Shown: positions 16,574 through 24,997, numbered from the stretch's first letter. The stretch is DNA of 64,000 nucleotides from Microbacterium sp. SD291 (GCF_017355365.1 NZ_JADIJR010000008.1:1-64000); one strand, 5' to 3'. The notes: generated by a model not told the origin, from the sequence alone. Made by a program: numbers and translations.

Positions 16574-17479
16574 ATGGCACTGACAGATCATTCCGACGTC
16601 TACGCGGCCGCGCACGAGGCGGGATTCAACAAGATCGTCCGATGGTTCGCGCGGTACCGGCCGACGCTGGTCAACTACGGCACGAGCTGGGTCGCACAGG
16701 AGCCGTTCGAGCGGCTGTGCTCGAAACCGGACGTGATCGCGGACATCGTCGACCGGGGTCTCCCGATCGTCTCCGTGGAGCGGCCGCTGCCGATCCCGAC
16801 GACCCCGTTCGGGATGAACTGGTCGCTGCAGCTGACCGATCTCGAGATCGACTTCCATCCGGGCGGCGTCTTCGGGCTGCCGCCCGAGCTGGGCGGCGCT
16901 CTCGATCCCCAGCACTTCGCCCTGCGGCTGCGGGCGTGCTTCGGACTCGGATGCCCGTCCCGGCGCCTCGAGGAACTGCTCGACGACCTCGGCGGACGGC
17001 TCATCGACATCCTCGACGGCGAGGCGAGCCACGACCGCGAGGCGAGCCACGACCGCGAGCAGCGGGAGGAGCACGAGGCGAAGGACGAACGCCGGCCACA
17101 ACCCGAGAAGCCGCTGATCCCGGTCCCCACGGACGGACTGACCTGCTTCTGCCTCGAGGCGTTCGTGGTCGGCAGGTTCGTGCATCGTGAGCGCTCGGGC
17201 CGGCACCGCGTGCAGCTGGAGCTCCAGGGGCTCGAACTCGTGGACATCGCGCCCGATCCGCTCGAGTCGATCATCGAGTGCTACGCGCGCACCGTGATCA
17301 AGCTCGTGCTGCTGCCGCGGCTCTCCTTCGAGCTGCGCGGCTACACGCTGGGCGCGACGGACAGCCTCGGCGCTGTCACGATCGAACCCGCCATCGGCGG
17401 AACGAACCCGGCTCCGCACAACCCTGCCGTCGAAGACGACCAGGTCAAGATCTACGTGAATGCGGGGGTGGCGCCATGA
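16574..17479 (+). CDS. Unknown protein, first gene of a three-gene operon
   Basis: A 301-residue protein without recognised domain or signal peptide; the ATG follows GAGGAGGTG. Residues about 60-130 and 190-290 alternate hydrophobic and polar residues as beta strands do (MNWSLQLTDLEIDFHPGG; VQLELQGLELVDIAPDP). Between them lies a charged, probably disordered linker containing a tandem 18-base repeat encoding EASHDR twice. Cys-rich spots (LRACFGLGCPSR, GLTCFCLEAF) stand out. Its stop overlaps the next ATG by four bases. The strand-helix-strand layout resembles the next gene, so they may be distant paralogues, possibly lipid-binding barrels; that is speculative. Confidence 0.75.
   Translation: MALTDHSDVYAAAHEAGFNKIVRWFARYRPTLVNYGTSWVAQEPFERLCSKPDVIADIVDRGLPIVSVERPLPIPTTPFGMNWSLQLTDLEIDFHPGGVFGLPPELGGALDPQHFALRLRACFGLGCPSRRLEELLDDLGGRLIDILDGEASHDREASHDREQREEHEAKDERRPQPEKPLIPVPTDGLTCFCLEAFVVGRFVHRERSGRHRVQLELQGLELVDIAPDPLESIIECYARTVIKLVLLPRLSFELRGYTLGATDSLGAVTIEPAIGGTNPAPHNPAVEDDQVKIYVNAGVAP
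17021..17056 (+). repeat. Tandem duplication of 18 bases inside a coding region
   Basis: GAGGCGAGCCACGACCGC occurs twice head to tail and encodes EASHDR-EASHDR in the charged linker of the 301-residue protein. The two units are identical, which indicates a recent slippage event. Confidence 0.85.
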
Positions 17480-18390
17480 GCGACATCACAGTGGCCCTCA
17501 ACGAGCGGGTCGTCAAGGCGCTCTTCGCCAGCGCGCGCGATCGCTTCTCCTTCGCGAAGAGCGACAGCGCCGACTACGGCCCGTTCTCCGCCGGATACGA
17601 CATCGCGCTGCATCTCGAGCGCGGGGAGGTCGACCTGCGGCCGGGCGTCGTCCACGTCGAGGAGCTCGACGTGGTGTGGGACACGCTCGACGCCTGGGTC
17701 GGCATCGACATCCCCACGATTGCGCTGATCCCGAGGATCTGCCTGCTGTGGGTCCCGATCAAGGGCTGCGTCTGGTCGATCGGGCCGGTGACGCTCTTCG
17801 AGGACGACCCCGACATCAAGCCGACGATCGACCTGTCCTTCCTCGTCTCCGAGGTCACCTTCGACGCGCGTCCCGACCTGAGGTTCACGCCGAACCCGGC
17901 ACGGCCGGCGGGAGTCTCCGACCTGACCGCCCACGAGGGCGGCACGCCGCACCACTGGGAGCTCTACCTCGATCCCGACGCCGTCGACCTCGACATCGTG
18001 GACATCGCGGACACGGTCGGCGATCTGCTGGAGGATGCGATCGTCGGAGCGCTCGAGGCGCTGCTCAGCCCGCTTCCGGACTGGCTCGTCGATCTCCTGC
18101 TGGCGCCCTTCGGCGCCCTCATCGACATCGTGAGGTGGGCGCTGGACCTGCCGGACGACATCGGCGAGTGGCTGCTCGACATCCTGGGGACCGACTTCGA
18201 CCTGTGGAAGATCGTGGCCGGCGCCATCGCCGACGCGATCGCGTCGGAGTTCCCCCTGTACGCGGTGGAGACGCCGTATCCGGTGCAGAAGGCGGAGGGC
18301 GCGCTGCTGCCGGTCCTCGTGCCGATCGACGCACTGGACGTCGGCATCGACGACACCGAACTGACCCTCACCGCCGACTTCGGAGCCTAG
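17476..18390 (+). CDS. Unknown protein, second gene of the three-gene operon
   Basis: A 304-residue protein, no signal peptide, coupled to the first gene by an ATGA overlap. Residues 30-150 are strand-rich with repeated amphipathic patterns (YDIALHLERGEVDLRPG; PTIDLSFLVSEVTF). Residues 180-270 form a series of strongly amphipathic helices (LEDAIVGALEALLSPLPD, LLLAPFGALIDIVRWAL), and the end (PVLVPIDALDVGIDDTELTL) returns to strands. The order beta, amphipathic helices, beta recalls tubular lipid-binding (TULIP-like) folds, but I cannot prove this. Acidic residues dominate. Its partners are the 301- and 231-residue neighbours. Confidence 0.75.
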   Translation: MSDITVALNERVVKALFASARDRFSFAKSDSADYGPFSAGYDIALHLERGEVDLRPGVVHVEELDVVWDTLDAWVGIDIPTIALIPRICLLWVPIKGCVWSIGPVTLFEDDPDIKPTIDLSFLVSEVTFDARPDLRFTPNPARPAGVSDLTAHEGGTPHHWELYLDPDAVDLDIVDIADTVGDLLEDAIVGALEALLSPLPDWLVDLLLAPFGALIDIVRWALDLPDDIGEWLLDILGTDFDLWKIVAGAIADAIASEFPLYAVETPYPVQKAEGALLPVLVPIDALDVGIDDTELTLTADFGA

Positions 18391-18399
18391 GAGGACATC

Positions 18400-19095
18400 A
18401 TGTTCCGCAAGGAGCTCATCACCCACATCGACCGCGACAGCGCCGCGCTGGGCGTGCTCGACTCGGTCGCGCACAGAGTGGTCGAGGAACCGGGGCGCTA
18501 CCAGCTCGTCTGCGCCGGCCGGCTCGCCGTCCGCGTCGCGACTCTCGTCGTCGACGAGTCCGGCCCGCAGTCGGCCGCCGTCGATCTCGCCGTCGCCGGA
18601 GAGGATCCCGGATGCGGCTGCGGGGAGGCCGGCGGCGGGGAGGTCGTCGTCGCGCCCGGCGGGCTGCTCACGTTCTCCGTCGAGAGCGGCCACGGGCCGT
18701 ATCATGCGCTGATCCGCACCGGCGACGACGCCGAGCCCCTCTTCGACACGAGGCGCCTCGGTGCCGGCGATCTCGTCGCCTTCGTCCTGTTGCGGCCGGG
18801 CACGTACCGGCTCGGCGGTGCGGTCGAGGGCGAGGTCGTCGTCGCCTACCCGAAGCGCGGAGGACACCCGAGCATCCCGAAGGAGCCCGTGCGGCTCGTC
18901 TCCGGGAAAAGGGGCCGGCAGCCGCGCAAGGCTGCACTGGACGCCGGTCAGCCGCTCATCGTCGAACTCGCCGACGGCGGTTCCGTGTCGGCGACGCTCG
19001 TGGCGCCCGACGACCGCCCGCGCCCAGTGGCGCCGCGCCGCACCCCGGCCGACGGACGCAGGATCTCGGTGAAGGTCGTCGCCGACCGCGGGTGA
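18400..19095 (+). CDS. Unknown protein, third gene of the three-gene operon
   Basis: A 231-residue protein starting 9 bases after the second gene (AGGAGG at the ribosome site). It is rich in Val, Gly and charged residues, with short beta-like segments, a GCGCGEAGGGE stretch that could bind metal, and no hydrophobic helix or signal peptide. The C-terminal 60 residues are basic (KRGRQPRKA, PRPVAPRRTPADGRR). I do not recognise the family. Context places it with the other two unknown proteins. Its stop overlaps the DHFR-like remnant. Confidence 0.75.
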   Translation: MFRKELITHIDRDSAALGVLDSVAHRVVEEPGRYQLVCAGRLAVRVATLVVDESGPQSAAVDLAVAGEDPGCGCGEAGGGEVVVAPGGLLTFSVESGHGPYHALIRTGDDAEPLFDTRRLGAGDLVAFVLLRPGTYRLGGAVEGEVVVAYPKRGGHPSIPKEPVRLVSGKRGRQPRKAALDAGQPLIVELADGGSVSATLVAPDDRPRPVAPRRTPADGRRISVKVVADRG

Positions 19096-19511
19096 ACGCC
19101 GAGGGGGTTCCGTCGCCCTCGGGCCCGGAGGGCGAGCCGGGCACCGACGTGCTTGACGGCATCACGAAGTACGTGTTCTCCTCGTCCCTCGCCGAGCCGC
19201 TGACCTGGGAGAACTCGGTCCTCGTGCGTGAGGATGCCGTCGAGTACGTGCGCAGGCTGAAGGAGGAGTCCGACCGTCCGCTGCGCACCATCGGCAGCAT
19301 CGCGCTGTGCCGGTCGCTCCTCGAGGCGGGGCTCGTCGACCGCTACCGCGTCGGGATCTTCCCCGTGATCACCGGGAAGACCGGCACCGACCGGATCTTC
19401 GCCGGCTACCCGGACGTGAAGCTCGACCTCGTGGAGGCGCGCACCTTCGACATGAGCATCCAACTGCTCGAGTACGTCCCGACGGTGCTGAAGGGGCCGC
19501 CGGGGCGCTGA
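19092..19511 (+). pseudogene. 5'-truncated dihydrofolate reductase/RibD C-terminal-type reductase
   Basis: From about 19150 the frame reads DVLDGITKYVFSSSLAEP, then RTIGSIALCRSLLEAGLVDRY and VFPVITGKTGTDRIFAG, the second half of RibD_C/DHFR-like proteins, which are about 180-190 residues. The N-terminal half with the SLDGYVA signature is absent, and the codons before 19140 are a Gly/Pro-rich junction. A GTG at 19092 overlaps the previous stop and could translate about 139 residues, but without the cofactor-binding N-terminus it should be inactive. It marks the right edge of the island. Confidence 0.7.
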
Positions 19512-19517
19512 CCCGCC

Positions 19518-20174
19518 TCAGGACTCGGACGGCTTCTGCGGCAGCTCCGGCCCGTGGTTCCAGGCGAGGATCGCCGGCTGCTCGCGCGAGAACCCGAGGA
19601 CCGACACCGAACCGGCGTCCAGGCTGATCTGCGCGGCGAACCGGGGCGCCTGCCGGAGGAACACGGCCGTGAGGATGCGCAGACAGTGCCCGTGCGCGAT
19701 GAGCGCCACGTCGCCCTCGGCCATCGCCGGCAGCACCCGCGTGAGCACGCGGGAGGCGCGCGCGGCGACCTCCTCGACGGTCTCGCCCGGGGTGTCGCCG
19801 CGGATCACGCCGTGCGCGAAGGCGGTCCAGTCGTAGCCGAGCTCGGCGCGGATCTCCTTCGTCGCGCGGCCCTCGTAGCCGCCGTAGTCCCACTCGATCA
19901 GCAGCGGGTCGATCTCGGCGTCCAGACCGGCCAGCTCCGCCGTGCGCCGCGCCCGCTGCAGGGGCGAGCTGAGGATCAGGCCGAAGTCGAAGTCGCGCAC
20001 CAGTGCGCCCGCCGCACGAGCGAGCTCCTCGCCGTGCGCCGTCAGCGGGATGTCGGTTCGCCCCGTGTGCCGGCCGGTGCGCGACCACTCCGTCTCGCCG
20101 TGCCGGAGCAGCACGAGCTTGCCCTGCGGGTTGTCGGGAGCAGGGCGGTCGGGCAGCGGGTCGGGAGCATCCAC
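19518..20174 (-). CDS. Histidine phosphatase family protein (phosphoglycerate-mutase-like)
   Basis: A 218-residue member of the branch-1 histidine phosphatases. The catalytic RHGETEWSRTGRHTGRTDIPLT holds the phospho-accepting His and an Arg; the second pocket His is in ALIAHGHCLRILTA; the general-acid Glu lies in LLIEWDYGGYEG. Sequence details (SSPLQRARRTAEL) fit small-molecule phosphatases such as acid or alpha-ribazole phosphatases rather than the glycolytic mutase. It lies 37 bases downstream of the maltokinase gene on the same strand and may be co-transcribed with it. Confidence 0.9.
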   Translation of the reverse strand: MDAPDPLPDRPAPDNPQGKLVLLRHGETEWSRTGRHTGRTDIPLTAHGEELARAAGALVRDFDFGLILSSPLQRARRTAELAGLDAEIDPLLIEWDYGGYEGRATKEIRAELGYDWTAFAHGVIRGDTPGETVEEVAARASRVLTRVLPAMAEGDVALIAHGHCLRILTAVFLRQAPRFAAQISLDAGSVSVLGFSREQPAILAWNHGPELPQKPSES

Positions 20175-20211
20175 GGGGCTACGGTACCGCGCCGGATACC
20201 GCCGGCTGTGC

Positions 20212-21585
20212 TCAGACGAGCCGCTCGATCGCCTGCAGCGGGATGCTCAGCCAGTCCGGGCGGTTGCGCGTCTCGTAGATCGCCTCGTAGACGGCCTTGT
20301 CGAGCTCGAGCGCATCCAGCAGCGCGCGGTGGGCGTCGAGGTCGGCGCCGGATGCCGTGGCATAGCCATCGAGGAACGCCGCGCGGGCGGCATCCGTCCA
20401 CTGCCGGATGACGTCGGCCGCGAGATCCGGCCGGTCCGCGCCGATCGACCCGGCGATGTAGTCGAACGACCGGAGGAGGCCGGCGACGTCGCGGATCGCG
20501 AGATCCGGCATCCGGCGCTCGGCCATGGGGCGCATCGGCTCGCCCTCGAAATCGAGCAGCAGCCAGCCGCGACCCGGCTGGAACAGCACCTGCCCGAGAT
20601 GGAAGTCGCCGTGCACCCGCTGCAGGCCGGGCCACTCGCCCTCCAGCGCGCGCTCGTAGACCGCGGCGATGGCGTCGCGCGCGCCCGCCAGCACGGGGAC
20701 TTCCTCGGTGGCGATCGTGAGGCGCCGGCGCCAGCTCGCGGCGATGGCGTCGCGCTGGGCGCCGGTCGCCGGCGAGGAGCCGAAGAGCCGCGCCAGCGCC
20801 AGGTGCACCTCGGCCGTCGCGGCCCCGAGGTCGCGGGCCCGGCCGGAGAACTCCTCGCCCTCGGTCGCCGCCTGCAGCGCAACGACCCGTGCGTCCTGCA
20901 CCCCCGGCAGGAACTCCTGGGCGAAGGCGAGCGAGCCCTCGACGACCTCGCCCTGCACCGGGCCGGCCCACGTCCCGGAGACGGCGCCGACGGCGCCGGG
21001 CACGTGCGTCGACCCGGCGGCGGCCAGGGCGGTCTGCAGCTCGACGTCGGGGTTGACGCCCGGATGCAGCTGACGGAACACCTTGCAGATGATCGGATGC
21101 GTGCCCGCCCCGTCGCGGAAGATGATCGACGTGTTCGACTGCTCGCCGCTGAGCACAGAGGACACGTAGCCGTCGGCGCCGGCCAGGGCGGGGGCGGATG
21201 CCGCGCGAATGCCATGCGCCCAGGCGCGCTCGCCGTCGCCGGAGCCGCCCTCGAGCACCAGGCGCAGCAGCGCGCCCGCGTATGCGGGGTCGTGCGGCCC
21301 GTCGACGAGGGTGGTGCCCGGCTCCGGGCTGCCGATCACGTGCGCGCCGTCCGGATCGACGGCCGATGTGGGCCGCGCGACGACGGGCACCTGGTACAGC
21401 ACGACCGGCCGGGCGCCGCGATCCGCGACGAGGAGCGTCGTCACGACGACCCGCTCGGCTGCGGCCGCCGGCGGGGCCGAGAGATCCCAGGCTGCGACGA
21501 TCTCCAGCTCGGGCTCCCGCCCCTTCGCGGAGTACCAGCGCTGACGCGGCATCCACTCGGTGAGGCAGGCGAGGGTGCTATCCAT
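20212..21585 (-). CDS. mak: Maltokinase
   Basis: ATP-dependent kinase making maltose 1-phosphate for the GlgE alpha-glucan pathway, 457 residues, full length. The N-terminal cap starts MDSTLACLTEWMPRQRWYSAKGREP, as in mycobacterial Mak/Pep2. The aminoglycoside-kinase-like core contains SNTSIIF (P-loop-like region), the catalytic HGDFHLGQVL, and the metal-binding LLLDFEGEP. In many relatives it is fused or adjacent to treS; here treS, glgB and glgE are not within 20 kb, so it would act with partners elsewhere. Confidence 0.88.
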   Translation of the reverse strand: MDSTLACLTEWMPRQRWYSAKGREPELEIVAAWDLSAPPAAAAERVVVTTLLVADRGARPVVLYQVPVVARPTSAVDPDGAHVIGSPEPGTTLVDGPHDPAYAGALLRLVLEGGSGDGERAWAHGIRAASAPALAGADGYVSSVLSGEQSNTSIIFRDGAGTHPIICKVFRQLHPGVNPDVELQTALAAAGSTHVPGAVGAVSGTWAGPVQGEVVEGSLAFAQEFLPGVQDARVVALQAATEGEEFSGRARDLGAATAEVHLALARLFGSSPATGAQRDAIAASWRRRLTIATEEVPVLAGARDAIAAVYERALEGEWPGLQRVHGDFHLGQVLFQPGRGWLLLDFEGEPMRPMAERRMPDLAIRDVAGLLRSFDYIAGSIGADRPDLAADVIRQWTDAARAAFLDGYATASGADLDAHRALLDALELDKAVYEAIYETRNRPDWLSIPLQAIERLV

Positions 21586-21706
21586 ACCGTGACAGTAGGG
21601 CCGCGGGAGGCCCGGTGTCGACTGCCGGCGTCGCGCGCGCGGCTTTCAGCGGCCTTCCGGCTGCTCCAGGATCGCGATCGGCGCCGTCACGTCGAGGCGC
21701 GCAGGT

Positions 21707-22213
21707 TCACGGCGCCGGCCGATCGTCGAGAGTGAGCTGCAGGAAGGTGAGGTCGAGCCAGCGGCCGAACTTCGCGCCGACCTCCGGCATGCGGCCGACC
21801 ACCGCGAAGCCCAGCTTCTCGTGCAGGGCGACGGAGCCGGCGTTGCCGCTCTCGACGCCGGCGATCATGGCGTGGATGCCGAGGGCGTGCGCCCTGCCGA
21901 TGAGCTCGGCCATGAGCGCCTTCCCGACCCCGCGGCCGCGCTGGTCGCCGCGGACGTACACGGAGTGCTCGACGGTGTGCCGGTAGCCGCTGTGCGGACG
22001 CCACTGCGCGAAGGTCGCGTAGCCGAGCACGCCGGTGTCGTCGACGGCCACGATGACCGGGAAGCCGCGCCCGGTGCGCTCGGCCAGCCAGGCGGCGCGG
22101 TCGGCCACGTCGACGGCATCCTCGTTCCAGATCGCCGTGGTGTTCAGCACGGCGTCGTTGTGTATCGCGGTGATCGTCTCGAGGTCGGCGCTCTCGGCAT
22201 CCCTGATCTGCAC
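21707..22213 (-). CDS. GNAT N-acetyltransferase, phosphinothricin-acetyltransferase-like
   Basis: A 168-residue GNAT protein. QIRDAESADLETITAIHNDAVLNTTAIWNE matches the N-terminus of PAT/Bar-type enzymes, and the acetyl-CoA loop is VRGDQRGRGVGKALMAELI. The tail with IAGVESGNAGSVALHEKLGFAVVGRMPEVG is also typical. Relatives acetylate phosphinothricin, methionine sulfoximine or related amino acids. I chose GTG at 22213 because AGGAAGAGAG lies upstream; an ATG at 22231 adds six residues. It is transcribed toward the maltokinase gene. Confidence 0.88.
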   Translation of the reverse strand: MQIRDAESADLETITAIHNDAVLNTTAIWNEDAVDVADRAAWLAERTGRGFPVIVAVDDTGVLGYATFAQWRPHSGYRHTVEHSVYVRGDQRGRGVGKALMAELIGRAHALGIHAMIAGVESGNAGSVALHEKLGFAVVGRMPEVGAKFGRWLDLTFLQLTLDDRPAP

Positions 22214-22394
22214 GGGGCTCTCTTCCTGCATCCGCGCCGTCGGGTGGCGCACGGATGACGGTATCAGGAAGGGCCCGCCTCCCTCCTCACTCACTGTTCC
22301 CGCACATCGGCACCGGAGGAGGAGTTGTTCACAGAACCCGGTCGAACGCGGACTGGAGAGAATCTGCAGGCTCGCTTCGCGCCAGGCTCGCAGG

Positions 22395-23135
22395 ATGTCA
22401 TCGACCTCAGCGCCCCTGATCCATCTGCCCGACGTATCGGATGCCGAACGCGACGAGACATGCGACGAGATCACCAGGATGGCGGCGGGGCTCCCGTCGA
22501 TCGAGATCCTCGTCGGTACCGCCGAGCTGGCGCGGTGTGCTCCTCTCCTGAGCGGCGACGGCCTGCTCACGCGCGCCGAGGTGCTCGAACTCATCGTGCC
22601 GATCGTGGAGACGCTGTTCGACCCTCGGGCGACCGTCGGCATCCGCTTCCACGCTCAGTTGATCGTGATGCTCAACTTCCCGTCGATCCCGGAATCGCTG
22701 GCTCTGCAGGCGGCATTCGGGCGACGAGCGGGTGAGGCGCAGTTCCGCAAGATCGCGCGGCTGGCGAACAGGGCCGAGCGACGGGGCCTGAGCCTCGACG
22801 AGTACATCGAAGCTCTGGCGTCGGCGGACGAGATCCCACGCGACATCCCCCTGCGGTTGTTCCTGGGAGAGATCGACCGGAAACCCGACGCGGCCCGGAT
22901 CGCCACCGCCGTGGCGCTGCTGCGCAGGAGCTCCGCGCTCGCCGTCGATCCGCTGCGGCCTTCGATATTCTGCGCTCTCGGTTGGCTGATGTGGGCGCAG
23001 GGCAAGCGAGCACTCGGGGTGGGATACCTGTCCGAGGCGCTGCGCATCGATCCTGACCACGCCGAGGCCGCAGGAATGCTGTTCCACATCGGATCTCACC
23101 AGCCGGCCTGGGTCCGTCATGATGTCAAGCGATGA
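22395..23135 (+). CDS. DUF4192-like protein
   Basis: A 246-residue cytoplasmic protein. The C-terminal third (SIFCALGWLMWAQGKRALGVGYLSEALRIDPDHAEAAGMLFHI) is the typical end of DUF4192 proteins of actinobacteria: a TPR-like helix pair preceded by a run of Arg/Ala-rich helices. The N-terminal half is shorter than usual. Function is unknown. Its stop codon lies inside the left arm of the palindrome that controls the following antitoxin gene. Confidence 0.65.
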   Translation: MSSTSAPLIHLPDVSDAERDETCDEITRMAAGLPSIEILVGTAELARCAPLLSGDGLLTRAEVLELIVPIVETLFDPRATVGIRFHAQLIVMLNFPSIPESLALQAAFGRRAGEAQFRKIARLANRAERRGLSLDEYIEALASADEIPRDIPLRLFLGEIDRKPDAARIATAVALLRRSSALAVDPLRPSIFCALGWLMWAQGKRALGVGYLSEALRIDPDHAEAAGMLFHIGSHQPAWVRHDVKR

Positions 23136-23154
23136 TGTATGATTCTTACATCAT
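23132..23154. promoter_or_regulatory. Antitoxin operator overlapping a leaderless promoter
   Basis: ATGATGTA (23132-23139) and TACATCAT (23147-23154) are perfect inverted arms with a 7-base spacer. TATGAT (23138-23143), a near-consensus -10, is inside the palindrome, 9 bases before the antitoxin ATG, so the transcript is probably leaderless and autorepressed by the ribbon-helix-helix antitoxin. Confidence 0.65.
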
Positions 23155-23407
23155 GCCCCTCACCCGAACGCAGATCTCGTTGAGTGACGAGGACCGGCGC
23201 GCGCTCGACGCGGTCTCGCGGCGCACCGGCCTGTCGATGAGCGCGCTGATCCGTGACGCGATACACGCCACCTACGGGGGAGCCGGCGCGACCGATCGGG
23301 TCGCGGCTGCGCTGGACGCGACGTTCGGCGTCGTCGCCACGGATGCCGACGGGCGCGAGCTCGTGAACCGGCTGCGCTCGGGAGACCGGATCGCCGGGCT
23401 CGCATGA
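23153..23407 (+). CDS. vapB: VapB-type ribbon-helix-helix antitoxin
   Basis: An 84-residue antitoxin. The N-terminus RTQISLSDEDRRALDAVSRRTGLSMSALIRDAI is a CopG/MetJ-like ribbon-helix-helix; the C-terminal tail should wrap the PIN toxin. An in-frame ATG at 23132 lies inside the operator, so I use the ATG at 23153. The stop overlaps the toxin ATG by four bases. It represses its own promoter through the palindrome just upstream, as is usual for type II systems. Confidence 0.88.
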   Translation: MPLTRTQISLSDEDRRALDAVSRRTGLSMSALIRDAIHATYGGAGATDRVAAALDATFGVVATDADGRELVNRLRSGDRIAGLA

Positions 23408-23781
23408 TCAGCGTCATCGACACGTCGGTGCTGATCGATCACACGCGAGGGATGCGCGAGGCGCGAGAAGCCCTCCAGAACGCGGCCCTCAGTGGTGAGC
23501 TCCACTCCAGCGAGATCGTGCGCACGGAGCTGCTGGTGCTGATCCGGGACGCCGAGTTGAAGGAGATCGATCCATTGCTGGATGTGATCGTCTGGCACCC
23601 GGTCGACCGCCAGGTCGCCGAGCTCGCCAGCGCGCTCGGCCGGCGATGGATTCCGGCATTCTCGGGGATCGGTGCGGCCGACCTCATCGTCGCTGCGACG
23701 ACGGCGCTGCTCGACGCTCAGCTTCTGACGCGGAACGTGAAGCACTTTCCGATGGTCGAAGGCCTCGTCGCGCCGTACTGA
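23404..23781 (+). CDS. vapC: VapC-type PIN-domain ribonuclease toxin
   Basis: A 125-residue PIN nuclease. The acidic metal site is formed by Asp in MISVIDTSVLID, Glu in SEIVRTELL, and Asp in GIGAADLIVAATTALLDA, and the final NVKHF motif is typical. VapC toxins cleave tRNA or rRNA when freed from VapB. It is translationally coupled to the antitoxin (ATGA). All expected active-site residues are present, so the pair should be functional. Confidence 0.92.
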   Translation: MISVIDTSVLIDHTRGMREAREALQNAALSGELHSSEIVRTELLVLIRDAELKEIDPLLDVIVWHPVDRQVAELASALGRRWIPAFSGIGAADLIVAATTALLDAQLLTRNVKHFPMVEGLVAPY

Positions 23782-23800
23782 GTGGGCTCGCCTCCGTGCC

Positions 23801-24997
23801 TCACCGCTTCGTGACGGGGCTCAGCGCGTCTCGCACCACGATCGCCCGGCGCAGGTCGGCCATGATCGGATCGAAGAAGCGCTCGCGGTACCGCGGCTCG
23901 CTGACGGCCGAGAAGATGAACGGCAGCGTCGCGATCAGCGAGAGCAGCGAGGCGGCCTTCAGCAGGTTGACCGTGATCGGCAGCTCCTCCCCGCCGACGA
24001 CGAGCCTCTCCACGACCAGCGGCATGGTGTCGCTGCCGGTGCCGACCCAGAGCTCCGCCACCCCGAACGGGATGGCGACGCTGCCGATCGTGATCAGCAG
24101 CGCGTACAGGAGAGCTGCGAAGAACAGCGCCTGCAGCAGCTGCGCGAACGTCATCACGAGCAGGATGTTGGCGCGCTGCGGGAGCCGCAGCGGCTGCCGG
24201 ATGTCGGATGCTGCCGCACGATGCTCCGCCGGGGTGTCGATCAGCAGCGCGGCGCGCTGCTCCGGCGTGGGCGCATGGCCGTCGTCGTCGAGCTCGGACG
24301 CGCTCACCCGCAGCACGATGATGACCGCGAGCACCCCCACGACGAGGCCGACCAGGGCCAGCGAACCCGGATGCAGCGCCGACGCCATCTGCCACACCTC
24401 GGCGGAGAAGAAGGCGAACACGACGAGCATCAGGATCACCGGCAGGGCGATCGATGCCATGTGCCCGATCGCCGACGCGTTGCGCACCGCGAGACGCGAC
24501 GCCCAGGAGATCAGCGCGCCGCCGCCCATCCCGGTGACGAGCACGCAGACCGCGAGGATGCCGAGCGACTGGAGGACCGGACCGACGGTGGCGTCGCGGT
24601 GGATGAGGTAGCCGGCGGCGATCATCGCGGACGCGCAGACGAGGATGACGGCGACGGCGACGATCGTGCCGGTGCCGATCGGCAGTCGGCGGAGCATCCC
24701 GCGCATCAGCGCGTACCCGCCCCACGCGATCACCACCGCCAGCGCGAGCAGCAGCAGGACGAGCACGGCGACGACGGACTCGTCGTCGCCGAAGGCCGCG
24801 AGCGTCACGTCGACGCCGGCGTCGAACAGCTCGATCAGGAAGCGGACGATCGTCACGCAGGCGACGAGCGGCGCGACCCGCCGCGGCAGGTCGGTGAACC
24901 AGCGCCGCAGCGGCACGAACGTCGGCAGGCCCTGCTCGCGGAACCAGCGGTCGGCGTCGCGCTTGGCGCTCCTGAGCTGCGGGGTGGCGGAGGACAT
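23801..24997 (-). CDS. Polytopic membrane protein, unknown function
   Basis: A 398-residue protein with about nine hydrophobic segments. The N-terminus (SAKRDADRWFREQGLPTFVPLRRWFTD) is cytoplasmic and amphipathic. A charged loop with EQRAALLIDTPAEHRAAA lies in the middle, and the C-terminus (EPRYRERFFDPIMADLRRAIVVRDAL) is soluble. No transporter signature is visible. It is convergent with the VapBC pair and divergent from the aldo/keto reductase. I do not recognise the family beyond actinobacterial membrane proteins of this layout. Confidence 0.75.
   Translation of the reverse strand: MSSATPQLRSAKRDADRWFREQGLPTFVPLRRWFTDLPRRVAPLVACVTIVRFLIELFDAGVDVTLAAFGDDESVVAVLVLLLLALAVVIAWGGYALMRGMLRRLPIGTGTIVAVAVILVCASAMIAAGYLIHRDATVGPVLQSLGILAVCVLVTGMGGGALISWASRLAVRNASAIGHMASIALPVILMLVVFAFFSAEVWQMASALHPGSLALVGLVVGVLAVIIVLRVSASELDDDGHAPTPEQRAALLIDTPAEHRAAASDIRQPLRLPQRANILLVMTFAQLLQALFFAALLYALLITIGSVAIPFGVAELWVGTGSDTMPLVVERLVVGGEELPITVNLLKAASLLSLIATLPFIFSAVSEPRYRERFFDPIMADLRRAIVVRDALSPVTKR

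Noticed and set aside
17460..19511. A 683-codon frame on the plus strand spanning the unknown operon
   Set aside because: Only the last 120 codons resemble a protein (the DHFR-like remnant). The rest is an Arg-rich out-of-frame reading of two well-supported genes.
19942..21735. A 597-codon frame antisense to the maltokinase gene
   Set aside because: Low complexity; the minus strand encodes a complete maltokinase with HGDFH and DFEGEP motifs.
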